A DNA stretch of 64,000 nt from Nissolia schottii (Eukaryota > Streptophyta > Magnoliopsida > Fabales > Fabaceae): NCBI GenBank assembly GCA_003254905.1, contig QANU01053814.1:181028-245027 (forward strand), written 5' to 3'. The translations under genes and the position numbers were made by a program. The notes under the pieces are model-generated. The model was given only the letters and a program-made list of their open reading frames with translations. It did no database searches and was not told the origin of the DNA. Of this stretch, positions 25,601 through 38,980 are shown in pieces. Positions within the stretch are counted from its first letter, which is position 1, and each line of letters starts with the position of its first letter.

Positions 25601-28600
25601 TGCTGCTGCTGTTACCAGCTCATATGTGAGGGCGTATTTTTCATTTGGTTCTCAAGGCTCCACAGCTGGCCAAAAGGCCTTGGAATGGATCCCATGACAT
25701 CTTTGGGATGTGGGGCAGGGTCCAAAGCCCTCCAATCCATTACGCCTCATAGTTCTCCTTCTCGTCCTATTATAGATATGGTGAGGGCGTATTTCTTGGC
25801 ATCACCCTATGCCAAGCCCTTTGTTATCTATAATGGAGACAAGCATTTGTGTGTCTAATTTTCCTAATGCTATTCTTAATGCATGCATTACAAAAGGGTC
25901 TATATCAAGTTGTTTATTTAAATCTTGGATTCTGCAGCTTTTTTACGTTAGTGAAACCATGAATGTAATTTTTCGTAGATGATTCCTTAGCAGGCTCACA
26001 CTTGGCTGAGGAACATGGTGGGCCTGACACTTCCAGGGGGAGAGGTCCTGCAAATGATGTAGTGGTTTGCTCGTCAGATCTTAAGCGTCCTCGAGTTGGA
26101 GATCGTGCCTATCATTCAATGGGTGAAAATTGTGACAGATTTCATTCTCATGTGAAACAGGATAGACTCTTTCAGAAAAATTACATACGTGCAGACCCAA
26201 GTTACCTGAAAACTCTTGGTCAGGCTCATTCTGGATGGATTTTTGGTGGAATAGCTGAGCTTGTTGATAATTCAAGGGACGCCAAAGCATCCAAGTACGT
26301 TTTGTGTTCCTTTGTTTCACTGTCAGCTCATTTGTCATTTTCAGTAAACTTGCTATCTATTATGGTTTATTACTTTATTTTACTCCTTAAAAAAATTTCT
26401 TGGAATTGTTTTCATGAAAGATGAATGTGGATTGGAAATGTAGGAATTGAACATTCTATTAGAACTTTTGGTTTGCTGCAGATAATGCCAAGAAAAATTA
26501 ATGATTTTATATAGTCAATGGTCTTTGTGGTGTTCTGCAAATGGTGTTCTTGGATCTCTGATAGATATGCAGAGATTGGTTTGCATTGTTTAATGGCCCA
26601 ATCTCTTAGAACCTGCATTCTTGTGAGCATACGTTATTCTCTCCTTTTAATAATCTTTTCTTTCTCTCATCAATCCTTTTTTTTTTGATAAAAAAAAGGA
26701 TTTTATCAAATCTTCAACAGATGACATCTATGATATTCTGCTCTGGGATTTTGTCTGTTATTTCTTTAATAATTAGCTTTTATTGTGAATAGATATTTCT
26801 ATAAGGGAAGAAGTGAGTAACTACAAATCCAACAACTAAGGTAGGGTTTTGGATAATTTGATAATATATAATGGTATTGAAAATTAAGTAGAAATGGAGA
26901 AAATGATTCCCCCCCCCCCTCTTATAAATGTATGAATAAAATCTATAAATACCCAATGGTTAATCATTACCACAATTTTTCTACTGAAAGTGAACAGCTA
27001 CAGGTAAACGGTCACCCCTTTTTCCTGTTTTGACATTGACTCATTTGGAATGAAGGATTAGGGAAGTGAAATGACTTGATGCCAATTGTAAAGAAAATCA
27101 TATTAGATCTTTATCTTCCTAAAAGTATACTTATCATTGCTCGGGTGTTACAGGATAGATATTTTTGTAGAGATGATAAAATTAAAGAAATCTGGGAATG
27201 ATGTTCCGATGCTGTCAGTTATTGATGATGGTCAAGGGATGAACCATGATGAGGTTGTGAAAATGGTATCTTTTGGGCACAAGCAGCCTGATAAAGAGAT
27301 CAAGGATCGCATTGGCAGGTTTGGCATTGGATTCAAGGTAGTTATGTTCCCATTTTTATTTCTGCCCAGGGCATATTGAACTGTGCACCTTTATTTTGGT
27401 CTTGTGGGATAGGATTGTCTAATTTGCTTCTGATTACGTGATGTTCAATTAAGGTAATTTCTGGGGTCTGCCTTTGATGCATATTCAAAGAGTTGGAGGT
27501 TGATACATGCTTTATGCATTTGGTTTTAGGAAAATACTAGACAGCTAGAATTCCCTTTTGCAGAATTTTTAACAGAATGAGTTACTATTGTTTTTTCCTC
27601 TTGGCTAGATGAGTGTTCACCCACCCCCCACTTTGAATTATCCATTGAACATCCTTGACTACTGGCTGAATTTTGTCATTTTTTTCTTCTTGTTGTGCAG
27701 TGTTACTCTTTGGATTATGTATGCTAGTTTAGGAGAATGCTTCATCATCTCACATACATAGTTATTCTCTGTTGTCAATTAATTTTCTTTATAAGAAATT
27801 GAACTTGGTGAAGGTTTGTTTTGCCTGGCTGGTTTGTATGAGTAAGATTTTCTCTTAGCTTTTTGTGCTGATTTCTTGTCGTCAGTGCAGATATTGGCGG
27901 AAGCATTAATTAATTTTGTATAACCTTTTTCCTCCAAAATCTCTCCCTCAAGTTGCAAGGATGACTTAAGATAAACTTTAATTCATGACCTTGTTCTGCT
28001 TCATGTTGAATTGGAAGATAAACTATAATACATCTTCAATCTACCCTTTATCTTTTTGCTTCATTCTATTCTGAATTATTTTTCATTTGTGGTTTTCTTA
28101 CCTAGACAGGAGCAATGAGGCTGGGGAGAGATGCTCTTGTTGTAACCCAGACTGCTAATTCCAGATCTCTAGCTTTTCTTTCACAGTCTTTGAATGAAGG
28201 CAAAGATGTATGGACACTTTAATATGGATTTTCTTTTCTTTTATTTCATACGTGATAGATGGTGGGCGTAAATAATATGTTCTTGCTTCTGGATGGTAGT
28301 TGTTGTAATTAAACCCAATCACCATCGGACCCAATCGTGATTGGCATGTATTTATTCTTCCAAATATTGATGCTGTTTCTATTAATTTTTACTGCCACTT
28401 TATTTAATGATTTTACTGCAGAATATTGAAATTCCCGTAGTTACTTATTGCCGACAAGGACAATGCATGGAAGTTGACACAAATGTTCAGTCTGAAGCTT
28501 TGGCTAAATACAATTTGAAAGCCATTAAGGAATTTTCACCATTTGATAAGTATTTTATTGGTGAAAAGGCAGCCTTGTTTTGTGGTGGTACTGGAACACA

Positions 28601-31600
28601 GATATACATATGGAACCTAGATGAATGGGGGTCAGAGTATTGTCTTGAATGGCATGATGGACTGTATGGTCAGAATTCTTTCCACCAAGGCGACATTTTG
28701 ATCCGCTCTAAAAGGAATCGTTCTCGTCAAGGCCAAGTTAGTCTGAAGGTTTGGCACCTCTTTTGCTTTTATGAGACTCTCATTTAAAACTGTGCTGCTT
28801 GTTTCATGTTTTTACGGTTTTTCAGGTTCCATTGGATTATTCACTACGAGCTTATTTAGAGGTCATTTTCTTAGTTCCACAAATGAGGATATTCGTTCAA
28901 GGGACACTGGTAATTGCATTCTTGTGCTGTTTGATGTAAAATTATGCTTGTTTGTTGTAACTAGACCCAAGAATTGAAAAATCTTCTTAAGTCTCAGGCT
29001 TCATTCTAATTGTTCCCTTTGTTTTTGCTCAGGTTAAAAGTCGACCACTAGCAAATTTTCTGACTAAATCTGTTATTGAAACTGGTGACATCTTGGGGAG
29101 GCCTGTTGAATTAATTCTGGGATTCAGTCGAATAGAATGGGAGGATGCAAACAATGGAATATTTTTGTATTGGCATGGTCGCTTAATTGAGGTAAGGAGT
29201 TAGTCCATGGTTTTGGGGTAACCATTAGGGGGCTCTTGGTGTGCCGTTGTAACAAACTAGTATGTGACTTAGCTTGGCCTCAACACTTGGAACTCAAGAT
29301 TCCCTTGTTTAGTTGAATTTATAACCATTGAAATATACATGGGATAGCCACAGATATTGAGATCTTGGATTTATGGGTATTAGGATTCCTATGTTTCAAG
29401 GATTCCAAATGTAGCCATCCAAGATAATGGGTTCAGTTACATACTGTTGTACATGTATGCACCAAACTGCCCCCTAATACAACAACGACCAAACTTTGTC
29501 CAATTAGTTAAGGTTGTCTATAATGATTAGATGATGCTATAGTGTCCTGTAGTGAATCATGTCTATAGTTTAACCAATGGGTTTGGTTTATAATTTTTCT
29601 TGGTCTCCCTTTACTTCTAGCTGTCAGGATACCCTCTAACAAGTTTACTATATTCCCCCAAGAGGACACCTTAGTGTGTACATGTGATGTCCCTTTGGAT
29701 TATATATCTACTCTTCATTGTGTAGACATTGAAGTCATGACCTCTTGGTTTGAGCATGAGAAATCCTGTATTAGAGCTTCGTTGCGTTCAATGTTTTGTG
29801 TGGATTTCCCCCCCTCAGTGGATTGCCTATGAAGTAATGGGGAAAAAGTTGCCTAGTGGAGTGGACTGTGCATGCTTAACTTGATTCTGAATATGAACTG
29901 ACGTGTATTTTTGACCTTTTGTCCAATTTTTCTTATAGGCTTACAAGAGAATTGGTGGCATGATTCATAATGCAGATGTGGGCCGGGGTGTAATTGGTGT
30001 CATAGATGTGACCAATTTAATGGTATGTACTTTTCTGATTTAATTTCCTTAAAAGTATTATATGATTTATATTGCTTTGCTTTGGCTTTGATTTGCCTGT
30101 ACTCTAACCATTTGAAACCTCTGCGGAAATAATGCATTTGATAGTTATATTCATTTTGTTTGCTTAGTACAAAGGCTTATGTACTTGTGTAATCTGCCAA
30201 AATGACATGAATGTTGTGTGCATCAGTCATATTTATGAATACTTCATTAGAGTTTGATTGTATGTATTTGTTCTGAAAGTTTTTATAGTAAGAATGAAGG
30301 TAATATTGCCCCCTTTTATGTGTTCAAGTAATTCATTCTGCATGCTGTATTAGAATTGCTTTATATCTAACCATTTGAAATTTGTGAGGAAACAGCATTT
30401 GCTTTATTTTTTTTATGGAACTTATTTTGAAGAAGTGTCTTTGATTAAGGCCCGATTGGATAGTAGTGCTTCTGACTTTTTCAACTTTTTTAATAGTTAA
30501 AAGTCATACTTAACTGTTTGGGTTGAATTTGTTCATAACTTTTTAAAAAGTTGTTTAAGAAGCTTTTTGTGAGTTGAAATTACAAGCTTTTAACTGTTCA
30601 AGTATTCGGGAAGCTGTATCTTGTTGCACGACTCATCGAGACCTTTTTAAAGGAAAAGATCTGATCTGGCCTCTACCTTTGTTGCACGCCACCGTTATGT
30701 GTTTTCGTGTCTACATTTTCTAAGAAAAAATTGCTGTGCATGTCATATTGTCGTTTATGCCTTTCCCATTACTTTTTTTCTTTATGATTTTTTTTTCTGC
30801 CCCATAATATTGTGTTTAGTTTTGATATATTTTAATGAGCTTGAGCATAAACTATGATTGAAATTTGACCAAATATTAAACTAAAAATTAAATAAAAAAT
30901 ATTACACTTGTTTTATTTTTTTATTTAATTGTGACGTTCACCAGCAAATATATTTTTTTAATACATATATAGATATATCTTAATGAGAAAATGGATAAAT
31001 CGCTAATAAGTAAAACTAATAAATATTTAAATAAATATGTCCACTAAATAATATTTTTAAATCAGAATAATAAGTTGGGTATTTTAATCATGATTGTTTA
31101 AATATTTCTTATAAATAAAAGTGCTTTTAAAATTATGTAACCAAACACTATAAACTTAAAATAAGCACTTTCATTACGCGTATCCACATGCAAAATAACT
31201 TTATTATAAGTTCTTTTTGTAAAGATCTTTTTTAAAACACTCATTTTACATGAGTTCTTAATTAAGTTACTTACCCAAACGGACCTAAACTTCTAAAGTT
31301 TTTAATGGTTGCTTCTCATGTCACGTGAATAAATTTTTTTCATGTAGTCTTTTCCACTTAAAAGCTTACCCAATAGTTATATGCTCTTTTATGAAAAGAC
31401 AACTAGTTTACTTTACTTCTTAACTCCTGTTATCTTTCTTCTTTCCTGGCATAGGATGATCCAGAAGGTCGTGTCTGGGTGCATAATAACAAGCAGGGAT
31501 TTCAAGACTGTGAATCATATGCACTGCTTGAGCAGTGGCTTGGGCAAAAAGTAGATGAATACTTGGAGAAAAATTTTGATTCACTTAAGTTGGTAAAACT

Positions 31601-34600
31601 CTTCTGTAAATTCTATCCTCGTAACATATTTTGCCAAGTTCTTGTTATTCCTTATACCTCAAAATGTAACATTGTTTGCAAGGGATGGCTTTCTCCATGA
31701 GGGACTGCTTCCCAAGTTATCATTGTTATTTCATGTTTCACCAATTGAATTTGGTAGCAGTAACTCAAAAATCAAGTTGTGAATAGTCAATGTCCACTTT
31801 ATGAGATGTTTTGTAAGGTCGACACTCACTTTGTTTTTCCTCCAACATTGGTATGTCTGGTTAAATTGGAAAATGTGATGAATACGCAGGAGTTTCACTT
31901 CACTGTTCATGTTACAAATCCCATAACTTGCACATATGTGTGTGCGTGTCCTTCTACAGCGGAGATGTGTGAATTTTACTTTTATGTATTTCCCAGGATA
32001 ACGACACTTGTGTCTACAAACCAGACTGTGAATGGGTGCAATGTGACAAGTGCAGAAAGTGGAGAATATTACCTCCCGGCTTTGACAGCAGAACATTACC
32101 TGCCCAATGGTATGCTAAAAGATGTTTCACATTCACATATATGCTTAAGTAACTTATGATTCCATGTCACGAAAATTCGATAAAACTCTAAGCTTTAACT
32201 TGAGTTAGTTATGATTTTTTGTTTTTGGATAAAAGAATTTCATTGAGAAGAAGAGAAGAGGATCACAAAAGGTAGGAGGACAAGAGATCCTTTATATAGA
32301 AACAATAACACAACAAAAAAATACTAACAATGAAGTAATGTTTTCCAACCTCTACATATTTGAGAGGGAAAATCCTCTACAACAATTGGGATTTACACCA
32401 AAGGAGGCCAAACGTCTCTATCCCACAAAACTTGTTTGTCTGAAAATTTATGGTTGAAGGTGTGAGAGTTGTGTCCTAATCAGGAGGCTTCCTTCCTTTT
32501 TCCGAAACCAACATAATTCGTCAACAAGAATTTATCTAAGGTTGCAGGGCACACCCGACATTCAGCAAAATACCAAACAAGTTATTCCATAAGAAGTTAG
32601 AAATGGTACAAAGCTAAAGCAAATATATAACTAATTACAATTTTTTTCACCACACAACACACGGGAAATAGCCTTTTGTGACCTTAAAATGTTCGTCATG
32701 TCAAAAGTATTAATTCTTTGTTGAGCACAACTGTCCATGTAAAGGATTTGACCTTATAGGAAGCTTTGGACTTCCATATTGGTTTATGAAGGTGACAAAA
32801 AGTTGATTTCAAAGAATAAGTTAGGAACTAAATGTAAGATTTGGAAGATAACAACCTAGAGGAGTCAAGAGACCAAGACCTTTTATCAAGAGTAGGAGAC
32901 ACGTTAACAGAATCAAGGGGACTCAAAACTCAAAAGGACGGCTAAAACTTGGTTGTTGTATTTGGATGATGAAGACTTACGTGTCTTTCACGCTCGTTTG
33001 CACAGTGAAGAAGCCAAGGCTGTTTCTTTTGTAGGATTGAGGTGGTTGTATCATTCTTATATAATTTGATTGTCATATATATTTTCTATTTAGTACGAGG
33101 ATTTTGAGGAATATAAATATTATTTACCTTTTTCTTACATTCATTTCCTTCTGCACTCTAGTCAAGTTTTAGTACAGTAGTATTGTAGTATTCTGGAAAA
33201 TGCTTAGAGTCTCTGCCACAGTTCTGTGCGTCCAAGGTGGAACATTGTTCCATCTATATTCTATAAATAGATAAAATAGAATGAAGTTAAACATACATTG
33301 TAGGATTAACTTGCTTCTGTTTCTGCCTTGCTGCCTTGCAATTGCGTTAGAAGTCTGAACTTGTTGGTAGCTTGAAACTCAGCGACATTTTCTTTCCATG
33401 CCAATGTATACCTGTATCGTAACACTATAGACGACTTCTATACGATAGAAAAACACTGTAAATGACACTATACATTCTAAAAATGGTTGATTTTGATAGC
33501 TGAGGCTAGTCTTTGTATTTTTTACTTACAAGCTTAAGTAAATAAAGGGATAGATAATTAGCAATTGCAAATCTGTGATTGTGCCTCTATTTTATGATTG
33601 CATAGGATGTGTTATTAATCCATTGTAAGCTCTTGCTATCTTAGGTTCTGCTATTTGAAGCCTTTCAAAGGTCGATGTGCGGATGAAGAACAGAAGATGA
33701 AGCCTGGGGTAGTCAATATTTCCACAAAGCCGTCAGGATATGACTACACGCAGAAAGGTTTTCCTAGGATAAAGGTGGAAGATGCCGTCAATCCTTCTGG
33801 CACAGGTTAGATATGAGATCACCTCATATGTGCGAATTGGCAGACAATGTTTTACTTAACCTTAAATCTTACAAATGTTAGATGAAATAATTGTATTTTT
33901 CTTCAAGAACCAACTATCTAGAAAAACTGAAGCTTAACCCCTCACCCAAGAGCTCATTGGGCTTGAAGCATGGATAATGCACTGGCCATTGTACCTTGGG
34001 CTAAAATTCAACTTATTTTATTTAGAAGAATGGGTGCAGTAAGGATTGAGCTATGGACCACTTGGGCATAGAGACTCTGATACCATGTCAAGGATCATTA
34101 TCCCAAAAGTTTAAACGGTTGGGTAGAAATTTAATGATTTTAAGTCTAACAATTTAGAATTTTTTTTCATTCTTCTTTTTGCAAAAGACTAGGCTTGAAG
34201 ATAGGACCAACCATAGCCCATCCTTTTAGTGTGAAATTCAATTTAAACACAAGAATTCCATCTTGTGGAAAGATTTTGGGCCATTTTTTTAATTTAAATA
34301 ACCTGTATCTGGGTCTTTTAGACTCATACTAGTCTAGTTCGAGCCATGTCAAGGCACTATGAAAGATTTGAATTTTTTTTTTCCCATATTTTTAGACGAG
34401 TAGCGTCTGAAAAGTGTTATGTAAAACCTACATATAAATACTAGTGAGATTACATCGTGAAAGTTTATCCTTTTGGGCAAAGGGTTTATGAGAAATTGAC
34501 CAAAGTGGTTGTGTTGTACCTGATCCATTATCCAGTCATCATATAACATTTAGGGTTGCTACTTGGGCATTTAGATTAAGTGGCAGGGTGTGGTAATGTT

Positions 34601-35143
34601 AGGATTGGTATCATAGATATGATTCTCATATAAACACAAGTCATTATATGGCCTGTGATTGGTCAAAACTGTTGAGCAACATGAACTGGTTGACCCGACA
34701 TTGTGGGTGATGCTGAATAATTTGAAACCCACTAGGCCATAACATCATGCATGATAGGAGAGACATATTACTGAGTAGAGAGGGGCTTTCTAGAGACATC
34801 AGTCTCTTCATAGTTCATAGGGACATGTAGAGAAGGGGTCAGCTCTCACAATAGAAAGTAACGTCACTTTTGCTTAGTGTCAACTTTGTTTGCATTACAC
34901 TATGGCCTAGAATTGAATGCACATAACTCAAACCCAAAGACTATCTTAGGAAGATGGTTTTCCGAGCTATTGAAAAGGTTATATTGACCTTATTTCTCAC
35001 CCTTGCTTTGTCTTGGACTTGCAGATAATGAAGAGGTCAAGTATGAGGATACCAAACCTCCGGTCATCAAGAGGTTGAAAACGAGACCTTCAAGATCTGA
35101 GGATGCCAGAGGCCGAGAAAGGATGATATCGATCAATAGATGA
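22682..35143 (+). CDS. MORC-family GHKL ATPase with C-terminal CW zinc finger (about 745 aa)
   Basis: Coding exons: 22682-22783, 22838-22893 (least certain), 22936-23089, 24527-24665, 25979-26294, 27154-27337, 28106-28207, 28422-28748, 28826-28909, 29033-29191, 29939-30022, 31455-31592, 31997-32109, 33645-33805, 35025-35143. GHKL motifs: [10 protein letters not shown] near residue 245, VIDDGQGM near 280 and [15 protein letters not shown] near 312. An S5-type region follows ([20 protein letters not shown]). The CW finger near 628-664 shows the expected W and zinc cysteines: [18 protein letters not shown], then [12 protein letters not shown]. The tail is short and basic ([10 protein letters not shown]) with no long coiled coil. 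MORC ATPases compact chromatin and enforce silencing; CW fingers read methylated H3K4 (known). The ATPase starts unusually late, after about 235 residues containing [13 protein letters not shown] and [14 protein letters not shown]. The start ATG is the first after the leader intron. Nuclear location is inferred. Confidence 0.94.
24255..24302. repeat. (CT)n(TA)n microsatellite in a MORC intron
   Basis: A CT run passes directly into a TA run within the intron 23090-24526. Confidence 0.85.
24840..25860. other. GC- and CT-rich block inside a MORC intron
   Basis: The intron 24666-25978 contains about 1 kb with base composition unlike its neighbours: a pyrimidine-rich tract near 25195-25330, then TGAGGGCGTATTT twice (about 25627 and 25781) and a palindromic GGGCGTCTCGGAGACGCCC at about 25562. 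No recognisable protein is encoded. It looks like an inserted repeat fragment, but I found no termini or target duplication. Confidence 0.4.
30445..31288. mobile_element. TIR element in a MORC intron, possibly Tourist-like
   Basis: The left end TTAAGGCCCGATTGGATAG pairs with the inverted right end TTTAGGTCCGTTTGGGTAAG. The interior is AT-rich and carries inverted words such as AGTGCTT/AAGCACTTT. A TTA/TAA target would fit the PIF/Harbinger group, but the ends are diverged and I cannot exclude a hAT origin. It sits inside intron 30023-31454. Confidence 0.45.
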
Positions 35144-35356
35144 TAGAAGAAGACCATATTATTCTCAATGTTGCTCAAGTTCATGGTCGCAGTAAGTAAT
35201 TAAGCTGGCAGTAATGAAGACAAAAAAAAATGTTGCTGTAATTTAGGTAGCGGCCGAAATCAAACTCGCATCCTACAAGCCAGTTGCAGTTTTTTACCAA
35301 CTGTACAAATCATCTCTAACAGCTTATGCGGTTTGCCTTCTCTTATATTTTAAATG
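35144..35356 (+). other. Probable MORC 3' UTR
   Basis: About 210 bases follow the TGA stop before the next transposon. Part of it is AT-rich and could hold a polyadenylation signal, but I cannot fix the transcript end. Confidence 0.4.
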
Positions 35357-36435
35357 GGTGATAGGGACCATGGTGCCCCAACTTTTTAGTAACCTTTTTT
35401 TTTTTTTTTCCTTTCTAAAAATCAGCGCTACATAATTACTAACCTTATCCACTAACCAACTTTTACAAAATTGCAAACAAGTCTTTACTCATTTTTCCTT
35501 TTGCAAACTCTATTCCCCAAACCCTCCCCCCACAGCCACCAATACCCAATGTCCTGACATTATCATCAGCAGCCCCCAATCGTGCCACCACCTACTTTTC
35601 ACCACCATGAATGTTCCTTATTGTTACTACGGTTTCTTCTTCACATTGAAAAAAATTTATACTTGCTAAAAAAAATAAATGAATCTAAGATCCAAATTTT
35701 CAAAGTTTCTAATTTCCAATATACCATAAAAAAGGCAAAAAATGATAACAAAATAAAAGTAAAAAAAGAGCACTATTCCTCCAAGAAATCATTGAAAAAA
35801 TGCATATTCTAAACAGATTAGAAAATGACAGTTTGATTATGCAAATGGTCACATATTGTTCCAAAATTGACTTGTACCCATTTCTTAGAAGAAAACATCA
35901 TTTTTTTAGATTTTGGGTATAATTCACCACGGCGCTTTGGGTGTGTACAACGTCATGAATCCGTGGGCATTGCTGCGGTGGTCGAGTTTGGCGAGGAAGA
36001 GGAAAGTTGTGCGGTTGTCGAGCCTTGTTGCTATGCATGGGGGGAGCGAGGGTGGTGACCATCTAGATCCGATTCGAGTCCGGTGACAAAGAGGAACGTT
36101 GTGTGTTGTTGGGCATTGCCACTATGCATGAGGGAGCAAGGGTGGTGGTCATCTAGATTTGATTTTGTTGTGCTTCAGATCTGACGACAAGGGACGGCGA
36201 CAGTGGCAGAGACCAATTGGATTTGGGGAGGGAGATGGTGGAGGGTTGCAGGCACCACAATTGCAGGGAATTTTTGTTTAAGGACTTTTGTAAAAATTTG
36301 GAAAAGTTGGTAAATGAGAGGGGGGGAGGGGGGGCGGTGGCAGTAGTAGTGGTAATTTTGAAGGGATGGTTTGTGAGAAAAAAGGGTTACAATTGAATGA
36401 TACTAAAGAATTGAGCTACCATGGTAGCTACCACT
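35357..36435. mobile_element. MULE-type element, 1,079 bp, directly behind the MORC gene
   Basis: The left end GGTGATAGGGACCATGG matches the inverted right end AGTGGTAGCTACCATGG, and the match runs on through CCCAACTTTTTAG versus CTCAATTCTTTAG. TTTTAAATG flanks both ends exactly (35348-35356 and 36436-36444), a 9-bp target duplication typical of Mutator-like elements. The interior (about 35920-36260) is GC-rich. It contains a roughly 105-bp near-duplicate with GCATGNGGGGAGCNAGGGTGGTG and CATCTAGAT, possibly captured host sequence, but no recognisable domain. Confidence 0.85.
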
Positions 36436-36451
36436 TTTTAAATGAAGGATG

Positions 36452-36595
36452 CTATTTGTACGAACTAAATTAGACAACCTTTGTACAACTAAGAGACAAG
36501 AGTGAAGAGTAAAAAGGTAAAAAATGAAACAAGAAAAAACATGAGAGATAAAGAAGGGTTGTAGGAGAGTTGTCAAACTTGTTTGTACAAATATT
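36452..36595. mobile_element. Small foldback MITE
   Basis: The left end TATTTGTACGAACTAAATT followed by GACAACC is matched inversely by GTTGTCAAACTTGTTTGTACAAATA at the right. It lies a few bases past the target duplication of the preceding MULE. Confidence 0.6.
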
Positions 36596-38520
36596 TTAAA
36601 GAGTGGGTTTTCTTAAGTGAAAATTTTGTTATGAGGTCAAATGTGATTTTTCATTATTAATATTTGTATTTTGTTATGTCATGTGTAGGCTTTTTTAAAT
36701 ATTTTTTTAATAATGAGATATCATATTTAACTTCAGATGACAATTTTTATTTGAGAGGATCTATTTCTTATATTTTATTTTAAATTAGATTTTTGTAATA
36801 TGACCCAAAAAGTAAAAGGAAAATGGGTAGATGAAAAGGTAAGGAATTTTTTTTTAAAAATTATGGTGAAAGATGAAATGGTAAGTTATCTATTAGGTAC
36901 GTTTGTTTTTCCATTTGAAAAAGTGCCAAACTTAAATTCGGTGGAAGTAAGAAATTTGTTACTTCCTGTAAAAGTGCATTAAGAAGCTAAATTTCTCATT
37001 CTCAGATGAAAATAACGATAACAAAGCAAGTATTAACTAGTTAATAATGTAGTGTACTATATGTCCTTGATTTTTTGAAATAATGCATGGTTGTTTTGGT
37101 TCTCAAAATTCTTTGATCTTTAAAATTTAAAAATTGATTTTCTAATATTTGAAAATTCTAAGTCTTAAGTTGAGTTAATTATTTAATTTATTATTACTTA
37201 TGTTTTTATTGATTTATCTCATTAAATAAGAATGTAATAAAAACTTATTAATAAATGAGGTTGTGACACTACTTAGGGGGCTTAAAAATATAGTTGTGAC
37301 ATTACTTGGGATTGCATATCTTAATTATCACAATTTTATTTACAACCACACATATTCTTACAAGCCTATTTAAGGTGTTGTCACATTTCATTTACATTCT
37401 TGGTTTTCACAACCTAGCTCATTTGATATGATATAATAAGAATAATAATGAATTAAATGATTAACTTGACCTAAGATTTATATTTTTAATAATTAAAAGT
37501 TAGATTTTAAATTTTAGAGACCCAAGTAATTCAAACCTGCAATTAACTCTCTCTTTTTGGGCGTTAGGAACATGGTATGCCTCTTTTGTTGAATGAATTT
37601 TAATGTTTGGCAAATTATAGATATATTTTTCTTAAACCAAATTATTTTTTAATTCAACTAAAAGAGAAAAAATGGTTAAATTCAAGAAACTATAAAATTT
37701 AAAATTTTATATGAATTACTAATTACTTTTAGTTATTATAATTTATTATTTTTTATACCTTTTTATAACAATTATATTTAAATTTGATACGTAATTTAAA
37801 AAAAAGTATGTTGAAAATTATATGAGGCCATACAGTAAGATGGGGAGCACACCAGTTGTGTTATAATCATCTTATTAAGATTATAAAACAACATGGACTA
37901 GAGAATAATATATTTGTTTATACTCTTCATAACGTTTTAAGAAGAAGAAGAAAAAAAGAAGACGAACCCAAAAAATAACGGAACACAAAACATTTTTTCT
38001 AAGATCATAGTCTTTAGAAATTTATAGTTTTTAATTTGTCATCGTGAGTTTCTCTTTCCATTATATTCAAATTTTATTATTTTCTTTGTTTTATTTATCC
38101 ATTGAATTTAATATAGTAGATTAATATATGAATGTGAAAAAAATGATTAATATATGAATAGATATATAATTTATGATACATTAGTAATAATTAATTCATA
38201 TTATAATCTCTATTCGTGAGTTAAGAGATTAATAAAATTAGTTAATTAGATATTGAAAATTAAAGAAAGATATTTTATGAAAAAAGAAAAGAAAAGAAAG
38301 ATATTTTGGTAAGAGTTTAATTGTTATCTACCAATAATATAAAGATATTGTCACGTTAGTATAAATGGGTGACTCTCTCTCTCATTACATCAAAAGTTAT
38401 ACATATTTGAAGATTTAATTGGATGATTATATAATTTTACATTGTTAGTGCATATCAATTAAGACCTTTTGATAAAACTATATTATAATTAAGCATTGAT
38501 TTTGGATTTCTTAATCTGTA
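36596..38520. other. AT-rich intergenic sequence with one foldback element
   Basis: No gene is supported. About 37085-37540 the sequence folds back on itself: TCTAAGTCTTAAGTTGAGTT on the left is matched by AACTTGACCTAAGATTT on the right, with flanking AATTATTTAATTTATTATTA versus TAATAATGAATTAAATGATT. Arms are about 110 bp. I read this as a MITE of unassigned type. Confidence 0.5.
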
Positions 38521-38889
38521 TGTATATAATTAGAGAAATGATAATATAACAATTAAAATGGACAACCTTAAGACAATTGCACTTACAAAGGTATGAACTT
38601 CATTTCAGTGACACCTATCATAAACTTATCATAAACCCTAAAGCTTAATGATGGTCATACGAAGCTATTTTGTGTGCCTTTGGATTCCTTTACATAAATG
38701 TGCAGTAGTCTTTTCCTTTTCAGCTCAGATTACATTCCATATAATGTCCAATACCAATCTACAATATTTCATATTAGGTACAAAATCTGTCACAAATCTC
38801 TTTTCCATAAATAAAATTACCACGTAACAAATACCAGCAGCAGCGTGGATTGAGAGCGGTTTTCAGTTTCAAAGTGGTATTATTTAGGT

Positions 38890-38897
38890 CTATATAC
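38890..38897 (+). promoter_or_regulatory. TATA box of duplicate copy 1
   Basis: CTATATAC lies about 90 bases before the ATG at 38981. The matching position in copy 2 is CTATATATAG at 43753. Conservation of the box and of the CACCAGAG-type leader between copies supports a real promoter. Confidence 0.55.
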
Positions 38898-38980
38898 AGT
38901 GAACTCATTTCATTCTCAAAACTCACCAGAGTGCACACAACCACTGAAACTTCATTATCCCCATTATATTTCATCAAAAA

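Noticed and set aside
24840-25860. Captured gene or transposon in the MORC intron
   Set aside because: Base composition is odd, but no termini, target duplication or recognisable protein could be shown, so I list it only as an unusual block.
31779-32159. 126-residue frame over the CW exon
   Set aside because: It is in the wrong frame relative to the spliced MORC exon 31997-32109.
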